Below are positions 37,010 to 45,247 of a stretch of 64,000 nucleotides of DNA, piece by piece; position 1 is the stretch's first letter; each line of letters begins with the position of its first letter. Below the pieces are notes generated by a model. It was not told the origin of the DNA. It saw only the letters and a list, made by a program, of their open reading frames with translations, and made no database searches. The stretch is taken from positions 372,001-436,000 of the forward strand of contig NZ_VCNP01000010.1 of the NCBI RefSeq assembly GCF_006782915.1, written 5' to 3'. The stretch comes from Streptomyces calvus. GTDB taxonomy: Bacteria > Actinomycetota > Actinomycetes > Streptomycetales > Streptomycetaceae. Position numbers and translations under genes: made by a program.

Positions 37010-38167
37010 TCAGTTCAGCTGTGGCGGGACCCAGGCGTGGTGTCGAAGGATCATGCGCGTCGCCACGCGGGACGGTGTCAGCCGCATCGCCGTGTTCCGC
37101 AGCGTGACGGCCAGTGGATGGGACAGCTGCTGGCCCATGCGCCCGGCCTGCCGGGCGGCCTGCGCGACGGCTTGGCTGCGCGGCCGGCGCTCGGCGTCGT
37201 AGCGGGCGAGCGCGGCTTCGACCGTGGGCCCGGCGCCGAGGGCGGCGGCCAGAGTGACCGCGTCCTCCAGTGCCTGGCAGGCGCCCTGCCCGAGATTGGG
37301 GGTCATCGCGTGTGCCGCGTCGCCGAGCAGCGCGATCCGTCCGACCGTGTACGTGGGGAGCGGCGTGCGGAGTTCATTGACGTCGTGGTGCAGAACAGCG
37401 TCGGGCCGGGTCGCGTCGAGCAGGGCGGGGACGGGATCGTGCCAGGCGTGGAACCGTCGGCGCAGTTCGGCCAGTGGGTCGGCGAATCGCGTTCCGGCAG
37501 GGAGGCTGAGGACGGCGTGCCACTCGGCCCGCCCGTCCAGGAAGGCGATGTGCCCGAACTCCGCACCTCGGCCCCAGGTCAGTTCGAAGTCGGTGCGCAG
37601 GTCGACCGCATGCTCGGTGACGGCGCGCAGCACGGTCGAGCCGCTGTGGACGGGGCCGGGGTGGCCGGGGAAGAGACGGCTGCGCACTTTGCTGCCGATG
37701 CCGTCGGCCGCCACCACCAGATCGGCGTCCAGCACCGTGTCGCCGAAGGCGACGTGAACCGTTCCGGGGGCGGTCTGCTCGACCGAGGCCGCCTCGGAAC
37801 CGATCAGCAGAGATCCGGCCGGCAGCGCGTCGCGAAGCAGCCGGTGCAAGGTGGAGCGGGGGATGCCCATGATCGGCGTGCCCACCGCCTTCTCCAGCGC
37901 CACACCGTCCATCCGGGTCAGCCAGCCACCCCGGGGCGTGCGAGTGCCGCCGCTGTACTGGCCTCGCGATGCATCTCGTACCGCTTTGCCGACGCCGAGT
38001 TCGTCCAGTGCTCGCAGGCCGTTGGCGGCCAGTGAGATGCCCGCCCCCGCGTCCTCGAGTCGGGACGCGCGCTCGACCACTGTGACGTCCCATCCGATGC
38101 GGCGCAGGCCGATCGCGGCGGCAAGCCCGCCGATGCCCCCTCCGACCACCACTGCCGTGCCGCCCAT
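37010..38167 (-). CDS. FAD-dependent monooxygenase (aromatic hydroxylase type)
   Basis: 385 residues. The N-terminal Rossmann motif is VVVGGGIGGLAAAIGL, followed by the D-G motif VVAADGIGSKVRSRLF and the FAD/G-D motif RIALLGDAAHAMTPNLGQGACQALEDA. This is the group-A flavoprotein hydroxylase pattern, as in salicylate or 3-hydroxybenzoate hydroxylases and many antibiotic-modifying enzymes. The substrate is unknown. It is divergent from a TetR gene 72 bp away, with two operator-like palindromes between them, so it is probably induced by the compound it oxidises. Confidence 0.88.
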   Translation of the reverse strand: MGGTAVVVGGGIGGLAAAIGLRRIGWDVTVVERASRLEDAGAGISLAANGLRALDELGVGKAVRDASRGQYSGGTRTPRGGWLTRMDGVALEKAVGTPIMGIPRSTLHRLLRDALPAGSLLIGSEAASVEQTAPGTVHVAFGDTVLDADLVVAADGIGSKVRSRLFPGHPGPVHSGSTVLRAVTEHAVDLRTDFELTWGRGAEFGHIAFLDGRAEWHAVLSLPAGTRFADPLAELRRRFHAWHDPVPALLDATRPDAVLHHDVNELRTPLPTYTVGRIALLGDAAHAMTPNLGQGACQALEDAVTLAAALGAGPTVEAALARYDAERRPRSQAVAQAARQAGRMGQQLSHPLAVTLRNTAMRLTPSRVATRMILRHHAWVPPQLN

Positions 38168-38182
38168 GCCGAAGCTCCGATT

Positions 38183-38231
38183 CTTCTACAGCTGTAGAAG
38201 GCGATCGTAACTGAGTCTCTACAGGTGTAGA
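38183..38231. promoter_or_regulatory. Two TetR-type operators between the monooxygenase and its regulator
   Basis: Site 1 (38183-38200) is the perfect 18-bp palindrome CTTCTACAGCTGTAGAAG. Site 2 (38218-38231) is TCTACAGGTGTAGA, the same core with one central mismatch. Their centres are 33 bp apart, about three helical turns, and site 2 ends 8 bp before the TetR start codon. The repeat of one motif in the divergent gap makes autoregulation plus control of the monooxygenase very likely. Confidence 0.8.
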
Positions 38232-38239
38232 AAGGGGTC

Positions 38240-38797
38240 ATGGCTTCGGAACGACGCACACTCCTCGCGGACTCGGCCATCGACGTACTCGCCGACGAAG
38301 GGATCCGCGGCCTGACCCACCGCGCAGTCGACCGCAAAGCCGCCATGCCGCCCGGCACCACCTCGGCCTACTTCCGCACCCGAGCCGCGCTGCTCACCGC
38401 ACTGGTCACACGCCTCGTCCAACTCGACCAAGCGGAACTGCACACGACGACCGAGGAACTGCCGCCCCTGCGCACCGTCGAGGAACTGGTGAACGGCATG
38501 GCACTGCTCACCCGCCGGCGACTCACCGGCGAGGGACGACGCCGCTCTCTCGCCCGCTACGCCTGCGCTGTCGAGAGCGTGCGCGACCCGGAGCTGCGCG
38601 AGATCCTCGTCCCCCGCGAGAACGCCGGCCGCGAGGCCGTTCGGCTGTTCCTCGCCGCGCACGGCGTCACGGACGTCGAGAACCGCACTCGCACCCTGCT
38701 GACCTGCCTCGACGGACTGGTCTTCGACCGGCTGGTGAGCGGCGGCGACGTACCGCGCGAGGCCCTCGAAGGCCTGGTCACCGCCGCCCTGCGTTAG
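38240..38797 (+). CDS. TetR-family regulator of the divergent monooxygenase
   Basis: 185 residues. The N-terminal HTH covers about residues 6-52 (LADSAIDVLADEGIRGLTHRAVDRKAAMPPGTTSAYFRTRAALL). The ligand-binding half is helical with no recognised signature. The ATG follows AAAGGGG at a good distance. Its palindromic sites lie directly upstream (38183-38231). By context it is a repressor relieved by a substrate or product of the monooxygenase. Confidence 0.88.
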   Translation: MASERRTLLADSAIDVLADEGIRGLTHRAVDRKAAMPPGTTSAYFRTRAALLTALVTRLVQLDQAELHTTTEELPPLRTVEELVNGMALLTRRRLTGEGRRRSLARYACAVESVRDPELREILVPRENAGREAVRLFLAAHGVTDVENRTRTLLTCLDGLVFDRLVSGGDVPREALEGLVTAALR

Positions 38798-38968
38798 GCC
38801 CCTGCTCGAACCGGCCGTCGGCCTCCGCCGCCCACGCCTCAAGGTGAAACGATCTCCGAGGCGCGCGGTCGGACCTGCGCGTAGTTCACTCCCTCCGGCC
38901 CTGTCGTCCCGTCCGACGCGGCGAAAAGAGCTGGCGCGGGCGGGGGCGCACCGTCGAGCATGAGGGCC

Positions 38969-39529
38969 ATGACCGATGAACCCGCGCGATGGACCAAGGC
39001 GACCGTCTACCCCGACATGTGGGCCGACCCGGCGGACGACCCCCGCAACAACGACGGGCCGGGGCCCGACGGTGAACTCGCCACGCTGGAAAGCGTGTTG
39101 CGGGACTACCGCCTGACGCTGCGGATGAAGTGCGAGGGTCTGGACCCGGAGCAGTTGGCGCGGCGGTCGGTGCCGCCGTCGACCATGTCGCTGCTCGGTC
39201 TGCTGCGCCACATCGCGGAGGACGAACGGGACTGGCGCAACTGGATCAGTGACGGTGAGCCGCTGCCGAAGCTGTACGGCAGGCGGGACGGGGACTTCGA
39301 CGGGGCGGTCGCCGACCAGGCCGTGGTCGACGCGGCGTACGCCGACATGGAGCGCGAACAGGCGGCGACCGACGCCGCGTTGGCCGCGCACACGGATCTG
39401 GGCGAGCGCCTGGGCAAGGAAGGCATCGCCGTCCGGGAGCTGCTGGTGCACAGGATCGAGGAGTACGCCCGGCACTGCGGCCACGCCGACCTGCTGCGCG
39501 AGTGCGTCGACGGGCGCGTGGGACAGTAG
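38969..39529 (+). CDS. DUF664 / DinB-family protein
   Basis: 186 residues from MTDEPARWTKATVYPDMW (ATG 38960 is three codons upstream and also possible). The helical-bundle histidines are in LLGLLRHIAEDERDW (first) and RELLVHRIEEYARHCGHADLLRE (last), as in DUF664, a DinB-like metal- and thiol-dependent transferase group. It stands alone, ahead of the kinase gene on the same strand, with 51 bp between them. Confidence 0.82.
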   Translation: MTDEPARWTKATVYPDMWADPADDPRNNDGPGPDGELATLESVLRDYRLTLRMKCEGLDPEQLARRSVPPSTMSLLGLLRHIAEDERDWRNWISDGEPLPKLYGRRDGDFDGAVADQAVVDAAYADMEREQAATDAALAAHTDLGERLGKEGIAVRELLVHRIEEYARHCGHADLLRECVDGRVGQ

Positions 39530-39580
39530 GCGGGAGCCTGCCCAGGCGCACGCTCGACCGACGACAGGGAGCGGACCACC

Positions 39581-40456
39581 ATGCAGGCGCCAGAAGTCCG
39601 TCGTGCCACGGCCGCGGCCCTGTCGACCGCCGCCGCACTCGGCCTCACCGCCGACGAGGCGACCGTTCTGAACAACTCGAACAAGCTGACCCTGCGGCTG
39701 CTGCCGTGCGACGTCGTGGCCCGGGTCGCACCGGCGGCAGAGCAGGTAGCGCAGTTCGAGGTCGACCTCGCCCGGCACCTCGTCGCGTCCGGATGCCCGG
39801 TGGCCGCTCCCGACCCCCGGGTGGAGCCACGCGTCCACGAACGCGACGGCTTCGTGATCACCCTGTGGACCTACCACCCGCCCGTGACCCCGCACGAGGT
39901 CCCACCCGCCGATTTCGCCGCCGCTCTCGAGCGGCTGCACACCGGCATGCGCACGCTCGGCGTTGCGGCGCCGCACTTCACCGAACGGGTCGCCCGCGCG
40001 CAGGAACTCCTGGCCGACCGCGACCGCACCCCGGAACTCGCCGACCCGGACCGGGAACTGCTCGCCGAGACCCTGCGGACCGCGGGACGCCTGATCGCCG
40101 AGCGCGGCGGCACCGAGCAGTTGCTGCACGGCGAGCCGCACCCGGGCAACCTGCTCACCACGGAGCGCGGGCCGCTCTTCATCGACCTGGAGACGTGCTG
40201 CCGCGGCCCCGTCGAATTCGACCTCGCCCACGCGCCGGAGGAAGTCGGCGATCACTATCCGGACGTGGACCGGGAGTTGCTGCGCGCGTGCCGGCTGCTC
40301 GTACTGGCCATCATCACCACATGGCGCTGGGACCGCGACGACCAACTGCCCGACGGGCGCCGACTGGCCACGGAGTGGCTGGCCCGCATCCGAGCGGCTC
40401 CCGCCCACGACGGCCTCGACATCGCGACGGAGAACGCACCGGGACGGCAAAGGTGA
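39581..40456 (+). CDS. Aminoglycoside-phosphotransferase-fold kinase
   Basis: 291 residues with the APH kinase motifs. The N-lobe lysine/valine region is degenerate (DVVARVAPAAEQVAQFEVDL). The Brenner motif is LLHGEPHPGNLL (expected H-x-D; here H-G-E-P-H, so the catalytic Asp is replaced by Glu). The metal-binding motif is LFIDLETCCRGPVEFDLAH. It may phosphorylate a small alcohol or aminosugar, or be a weak or inactive member. The start at 39581 follows GGGAG. Translation is coupled to the next gene by a GTGA overlap. Confidence 0.8.
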   Translation: MQAPEVRRATAAALSTAAALGLTADEATVLNNSNKLTLRLLPCDVVARVAPAAEQVAQFEVDLARHLVASGCPVAAPDPRVEPRVHERDGFVITLWTYHPPVTPHEVPPADFAAALERLHTGMRTLGVAAPHFTERVARAQELLADRDRTPELADPDRELLAETLRTAGRLIAERGGTEQLLHGEPHPGNLLTTERGPLFIDLETCCRGPVEFDLAHAPEEVGDHYPDVDRELLRACRLLVLAIITTWRWDRDDQLPDGRRLATEWLARIRAAPAHDGLDIATENAPGRQR

Positions 40457-41124
40457 CGAAGGAGACCGAGACGACAGCTCCGGTGGAGCGACACAGCGGT
40501 GAACCGCCGATCACTGCATACCAGCGGGCCCTACGGGACCGGCTGCTCGCCGCCCCTGTCGTCCCCGCGCCCGCACCCTGGCGGCCCGTCTTCGAGGAAG
40601 CGTACGGGGCTGCTGTCGGTGGCCTGCTCGGCATCGGCTTCGCGTCGCATCCCGACAGCGGCCACGACCTGGTCGTGGTCGTCTCGCACGACGGTCACGG
40701 TCTCTTCGACGCCGTCACCGGCGAGAAGATCGCCAGGGACCGCGACCCCGATCCCGAAGACAGCACCCCCGACGCGGTCACCGACCTGACGTGCCCCGGA
40801 CTGGGACCGGTCGCCGGCAGCCGGGTACGCATCGCCGGCCTCTTCGGCGGTGGGCTCCACACCACCACCGAGGACGGTTGGACCCTGGAGGCCGTCACCC
40901 CGGCCTGGCCGAACGACCGTGTGCTGCTCTCCGTCGACGGCGGCCTTCCCCACTCCGGCCCGCACGGAGAGGAGTGGTGGCACATCTTCCACTCCAGCTA
41001 CTCGGAACTTCGAGCCTTCGGTTTCTCACCCTCGGGCGAGACCATCGCCGTCGCCACGAGCAGCGACGTGTCCCTGTGGACCCGCCGCCCCGAGCCGGGC
41101 AGCGGCGGCGGCGTTCGGCGCTGA
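40453..41124 (+). CDS. Uncharacterised protein coupled to the APH-like kinase, single WD40-like blade
   Basis: 223 residues from a GTG overlapping the kinase stop. It contains beta-rich stretches (HDLVVVVSHDGHGLFDAVTGEKIARD; DRVLLSVDGGLP) and a terminal FSPSGETIAVATSSDVSLWTRRP, like one blade of a WD40 propeller. One blade cannot form a propeller alone, so it may be a remnant or an unrelated beta fold. The family is otherwise not recognised. Both genes probably share one promoter upstream of the kinase or of the DUF664 gene. Confidence 0.65.
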   Translation: MTKETETTAPVERHSGEPPITAYQRALRDRLLAAPVVPAPAPWRPVFEEAYGAAVGGLLGIGFASHPDSGHDLVVVVSHDGHGLFDAVTGEKIARDRDPDPEDSTPDAVTDLTCPGLGPVAGSRVRIAGLFGGGLHTTTEDGWTLEAVTPAWPNDRVLLSVDGGLPHSGPHGEEWWHIFHSSYSELRAFGFSPSGETIAVATSSDVSLWTRRPEPGSGGGVRR

Positions 41125-41249
41125 CCGCCCCGGCGCGGCCCGCAACAACACGAGCAACAAGGTCCGCGAGCACAGTCCGAGATGGGTCGCCACGCCGCGC
41201 TCACGAACCCATCCGAGTCACTGCGGCATCCGGCTCAAGGGCGGATTGC

Positions 41250-43310
41250 CTACTCCACCTCGATGCCGTAGTCCGTGACGAGTTCCTCCAGACCGCCCGT
41301 GTAGCCCTTGCCGCCGAGGACGAAGTCCCAGTCTCCATTGGACCTGCGGCGGAAGGAACCGAGTACCAGGGCGGTCTCGCCGGGCCTGCCGTCGGAGACC
41401 TCAAGTGTTCCGAGTTCGGTCATCCCCGGATCAAGAAGCCGGATACAGGCATCTGTGAAGCCGGAGAGGTCGGCGTCCGGGTTGACTTCTGGGTCGATGG
41501 CCGCCACGAGGACGAATCTGTCGGCCTCATCCGGCAACGCGTCGAAGGAGACGCAGACCGCGGCTTTGTCGGGTGCGGTGGCGGAGAGGGTGCGCACGGA
41601 GCCGTCCGGTGTCTGCGGGTTGTTGAAGAAGACGAAATGCTCGTCGCTGAGGACGCGGTTGCCGCGGCAGACGAGAGCACACACGTCGAGGGTGACGCTT
41701 CCGCTCCACGACATGCCCAGAACGTTGTAGTCGTCGGGCAGTCGAGTGTCCGGAACCGTCGGCGTCGGCTGCGCTCCGGATTGACTGCCACCATCGCCCA
41801 GGCGCCCACGGAGCCCATGGCGATGCAGCAGGTCGACAAGTTCAGAGCCTGAGATCAGTTCCAGCGGCTTGCCGTTGGCAAAGGTGTGTGAGCCAGGGCC
41901 GAACCGTGACGTCGTCACGAGGACGCCCTTGTTGGCGCCGGCGTCCTGCACGGTCCCGTACAGATCGCGCACAGCGGTGGGCGGCACCGTGTTGCGGTAG
42001 CGCTTCACCTGCACGACTATCTTGCCGCCTCGGATGGGCGTCGGATCGAGCGCGTCGACGTCCACCCCGCCGTCGTTCGAGCGCTGAGTGGTGACGGCCT
42101 GCATCCCCATGGCCCGGAAGAGATCGGCAACGAGGTTCTCGAAGGCGACCGGGTCCATCTCGTACAAGTCGGGTTCCTCGTCACTGCCATGCGTGACGAC
42201 ACGATTCCCGACCTCCTGCGGCCGACGGCTCGGCCGCACCGGAGTGAGTTGGTCGGGACGAGCCGCAAGCTGACCGCGCAGTGCATCGGCCAGACAGCTG
42301 CAGGCATCCACCTGCGCCAAGTGCAGGTCGCGGAACGTCGAACGCGGAGCCATGACGGTTGCCAGGTAGATGTGACCCGGCCTGCCCGTCGTAGGGTCAT
42401 GACCGTCCACGAACCCGTTCAACGTCACTGACTCGAGCGCACCCGGTTCATCCGCTGCGAAGAGTTCGTGCAGGACGAGCAACATGCACTGCGCGAGAAC
42501 CTCCCGGTAAAGGGCCCGACGCTGAGTGACCGGCCGAGGGCTCTCCTTGTGCTGGTCCGCCGCGTACATGTACCGAACGGATTTGGCCTCGGGGACGACG
42601 TCGTAAGCGGGCAACTCCCAATCCAGTACCAGCTGTCGGGCTGCCGAGTCGTAGGCCGCTGCCACCTGACGTGGGAAACCCTCCGGCCACGCGGTCGACG
42701 CGTAGAGAGCAGCGGAGAAGTAGTCGACCACGGCGTCGGGATCGCGGCGTCGCACTCCCTCGGTCAGCTCGACGATGTTGGCGTTGTGTCGCCGCACCTC
42801 GGCCAGCTGGGTATCGACCCACTGCTGGTACTCCCGCTGGTACGCCGCCAGCTGCTGCTGTCGCTGAGCCTCAGCCGCCTGGGCCGCGTGCCAGTCCCGC
42901 TCGAAGCGCGCCCGGGCCTCGGCCTGCGCCTGTGCTCGGCGACCAGCAGTCCAGCCGCTCTGCACTTGGTAATGATCGAAGTTCGGCATGGGCACCGGCT
43001 GCGCCAGTGGTCCTGGGGCGAACGGTTGGACCTCTTCGGGACGCATGAGGGAGGAAGCACGGAAGGCCGGAGCCTGACAACCGGCAGCGAGAAGACCTTG
43101 CAGCGAGGCAACCTGTGCGTCCAGTTCCTCAGTGCGACGTAACGCCTCCGCCTGCATGTACTCGCGGTGACTCTGGGCGGCTCGCCGTTGGTAGGCACGT
43201 GCTTGCTGTGCTTCTTGTCTCCGTCGCCTGGCATCGGCCTCAACCTGGCGCTGCTGCTGCCTCTGCATCTCAGCCCAGACGCCGACCAAGCCTTGAGAAC
43301 GACGACTCAT
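41250..43310 (-). CDS. Coiled-coil / Mrr-type restriction endonuclease / TerD fusion protein
   Basis: 686 residues in four parts. Residues 1-75 and 115-190 are Gln/Arg/Ala-rich coiled coils. About 190-350 is an unrecognised helical domain. An Mrr-like nuclease (385-500) has E391 (FENLVADLF), D417 in NDGGVDVDA and Q434-V-K436 (IVVQVKRYRN), then VLVTTSRFGPG. The C-terminal TerD domain (527-686) has VTLDVCALV, RVLSDEHFVFFNNPQTPDGSV and LPGF-like Ca-binding elements. All nuclease residues are present, so DNA cleavage is plausible; TerD domains bind calcium in stress and phage-resistance modules. No methylase or other ter gene is adjacent. ATG 43310 or 43319 (GGGAGG just upstream) is the start. 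Base composition appears lower in GC than in the neighbours. Confidence 0.85.
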   Translation of the reverse strand: MSRRSQGLVGVWAEMQRQQQRQVEADARRRRQEAQQARAYQRRAAQSHREYMQAEALRRTEELDAQVASLQGLLAAGCQAPAFRASSLMRPEEVQPFAPGPLAQPVPMPNFDHYQVQSGWTAGRRAQAQAEARARFERDWHAAQAAEAQRQQQLAAYQREYQQWVDTQLAEVRRHNANIVELTEGVRRRDPDAVVDYFSAALYASTAWPEGFPRQVAAAYDSAARQLVLDWELPAYDVVPEAKSVRYMYAADQHKESPRPVTQRRALYREVLAQCMLLVLHELFAADEPGALESVTLNGFVDGHDPTTGRPGHIYLATVMAPRSTFRDLHLAQVDACSCLADALRGQLAARPDQLTPVRPSRRPQEVGNRVVTHGSDEEPDLYEMDPVAFENLVADLFRAMGMQAVTTQRSNDGGVDVDALDPTPIRGGKIVVQVKRYRNTVPPTAVRDLYGTVQDAGANKGVLVTTSRFGPGSHTFANGKPLELISGSELVDLLHRHGLRGRLGDGGSQSGAQPTPTVPDTRLPDDYNVLGMSWSGSVTLDVCALVCRGNRVLSDEHFVFFNNPQTPDGSVRTLSATAPDKAAVCVSFDALPDEADRFVLVAAIDPEVNPDADLSGFTDACIRLLDPGMTELGTLEVSDGRPGETALVLGSFRRRSNGDWDFVLGGKGYTGGLEELVTDYGIEVE

Positions 43311-43335
43311 ATGCTGCATGCCCTCCCCTGGCGCT

Positions 43336-43355
43336 CTGGTTGTCCCCACAACCAG
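43336..43355. promoter_or_regulatory. Dyad in the leader of the TerD-Mrr gene
   Basis: CTGGTTGT-CCCC-ACAACCAG, perfect 8-bp arms, about 25 bp before the start codon. A further half-site (GTTGT, 43355-43359) overlaps it. On the minus strand a TATAGA-like -10 lies about 18 bp further upstream (43371-43376), so the dyad would sit in the 5' leader or over the transcription start. Confidence 0.5.
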
Positions 43356-43511
43356 TTGTAACGGGGTGACTCTATACAGCGACAGCGATCTCGCACATCC
43401 GCCCAGCACGAGGAAACTGCTCAGCCGCCTTGGGCGGCCAAGGACGAGGAAGTACCCGCCCAACTGCGTCGATGCGTCACACCCGCCGGGCACGCCGTGC
43501 GCGACGCGGTC

Positions 43512-45065
43512 TCAACCCCGGCGCAGCGCCCCGCTGCGCCGCAAGCGGCGTATCACGGAGCGGAGTTCGGGGGACGTGGCAGGACCGGTCGCCTCGGCGG
43601 GCACGGAAGGGGTCGCCCACAGGGCGAGTTCGCGGTCGCGCGGGCCGTGGACGAGGTGCGGGGTGCCGTCGCCGAAGACCTGGACCGGGTGGCGGGCGTC
43701 CCAGCGGTCCCATCCCGGTGCGCCGTCGGAGACGAACCGCACCCACGCCCCGTGCATCGCGTCGGCGAGTTCCTGGGGCGCGCCCTCGCCGGAGAGTTTG
43801 CGGGCGTCGGGCTCGTCGCCGCTGTCGAAGACGAAGCCGAGTTCCAGGGCGTGGCAGGCGCCCATGCCGGGCCGGTTGGAGGGCCAGGCGAACTCGTAGA
43901 CGTACGACGGCTCGTCGCGGCCGTCGGACAGGCGGTGCAGCGGCAGGCGGAGCAGACGGTCGGTGACCATCTGGCCGACGAGTTCGGCGGTGCCGTCGGC
44001 CGGGCGCAGGGTGCGGTAGCCGCGCGGGACCTCGCTGCCGCACCGGCAGCGGGCCATCGCGCCGGCCAGGGCGAGCGGGCCGAGGCGGTCGACGCGTTCC
44101 AGCAGGCCGCCGGGGACCAGCCACAGGCGGTACTCGTCGCGGGTCCAGCCGGTGAGCAGGCCGACGCCGGGTGCCGCGCCGTCCGTGAGCGCCTCCAGCG
44201 GATCGCGGGGCACCAGGTCGCCGTCGACGACGATGCCGAAGGCGGGGCCGCCGAGGACGGGGCTGCTGAGGCGGCCCACCTCGGCCTGCGCGCGCAGGAG
44301 TTGCGCGCGGTCGACGGCGGCGAAGGCCTCGGCGGTCGCGGGCACCTTCAGACGGGTCGCCATGCGGCGGACCATCCGTCGCACCTTCTCCCGGTCGGTG
44401 GTCTCCGGCGGCCCGCTCTGCAGGACAGCCCGCCGTACCAGTCCCCGCGCCTGCGGGGCGGCGATGAGCGCGCCGGTGCTGATGGCGCCGGCGGACTGGC
44501 CGCCGAGGGTGACACGGGCGGGGTCGCCGCCGAAGGCCGTGATCGCCTCGTGGACCCAGCCCAGGGCGGCGAGTTGGTCGCGCAGGCCGGGGTTGGCGGG
44601 GGCGTCCGGGAAGAGGCCGTAGCCCTCGACGCCGAGGCGGTAGTTGACCGACACGAAGACCACGCCGTCGCGGGCGAAGGTGCGGCCGTCGTAGACGGGC
44701 ACCGCGGACGAGCCCCTGGTCAGGGCGCCGCCGTGCAGCCACACGAAGACGGGGAGGCGGGCGCCGGGCGACGGGTCGGGGGTCCACACGTTCAGGTTGA
44801 GGCAGTCGTCGCCGGGCACCACCGGGTCGGACAGGTACTGCGCGAAGGCCTCGGAGTAGGGGGGTTTGGGGGCCGTGGGGCCGAAGGCGGCCGCGTCGCG
44901 CACACCGTCCCAGGGTTCGGGCGGGACGGGCGGCCGGAAGCGGCGGGGGCCGAACGGGGCCGCCGCGTACGGGATCCCCCGGAACACCGCCACGCCCCGG
45001 TCCCACCGGCCGCGTACGGCACCGTACGGGGTTCTGGTCACGGGGTTCTCTCGGCCTGCCGTCAT
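43512..45065 (-). CDS. Type-B carboxylesterase/lipase
   Basis: 517 residues, the usual length. The N-terminal motif is FRGIPYAAAPFGPRRF, the oxyanion hole is in WLHGGALTRG, and the nucleophile is S191 in TLGGQSAGAIS. EDCLNLNVW-like DDCLNLNVWTPDP is the second family signature. The C-terminal His is probably in MGACHALELGFVFD. It hydrolyses carboxyl esters of unknown type; there is no signal peptide, so it is cytoplasmic. It is divergent from a LacI-type gene 182 bp away, which may control it. Confidence 0.9.
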   Translation of the reverse strand: MTAGRENPVTRTPYGAVRGRWDRGVAVFRGIPYAAAPFGPRRFRPPVPPEPWDGVRDAAAFGPTAPKPPYSEAFAQYLSDPVVPGDDCLNLNVWTPDPSPGARLPVFVWLHGGALTRGSSAVPVYDGRTFARDGVVFVSVNYRLGVEGYGLFPDAPANPGLRDQLAALGWVHEAITAFGGDPARVTLGGQSAGAISTGALIAAPQARGLVRRAVLQSGPPETTDREKVRRMVRRMATRLKVPATAEAFAAVDRAQLLRAQAEVGRLSSPVLGGPAFGIVVDGDLVPRDPLEALTDGAAPGVGLLTGWTRDEYRLWLVPGGLLERVDRLGPLALAGAMARCRCGSEVPRGYRTLRPADGTAELVGQMVTDRLLRLPLHRLSDGRDEPSYVYEFAWPSNRPGMGACHALELGFVFDSGDEPDARKLSGEGAPQELADAMHGAWVRFVSDGAPGWDRWDARHPVQVFGDGTPHLVHGPRDRELALWATPSVPAEATGPATSPELRSVIRRLRRSGALRRG

Positions 45066-45202
45066 GTGCCCACCAGCCCTTCACCGCACCGCGCTCACGC
45101 ACCGGACGAACCCGCCGGTAACACAAGAGCACCGGAACAGTTACCGGTATTCCTCGGCCCGTGTGCAAGTTCTTCCCGCCCGGAGGCGGCGGATCTACAG
45201 TA

Positions 45203-45214
45203 GGAAGCGCTTTC
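45203..45214. promoter_or_regulatory. LacI-type operator upstream of the LacI gene
   Basis: GGAAGCGCTTTC with a perfect central AAGCGCTT, the C-G-centred palindrome typical of LacI/GalR proteins, 34 bp before the start of the LacI gene and between it and the divergent esterase. Autoregulation is likely. Confidence 0.55.
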
Positions 45215-45247
45215 TATCGCTTCCATCGGCGGAGAGGTGGGTTTCCG

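Noticed and set aside
37010..38797. Monooxygenase plus TetR as part of an antibiotic cluster
   Set aside because: No polyketide, peptide or terpene synthase lies in the window; the pair is better read as a stand-alone detoxification or catabolic unit.
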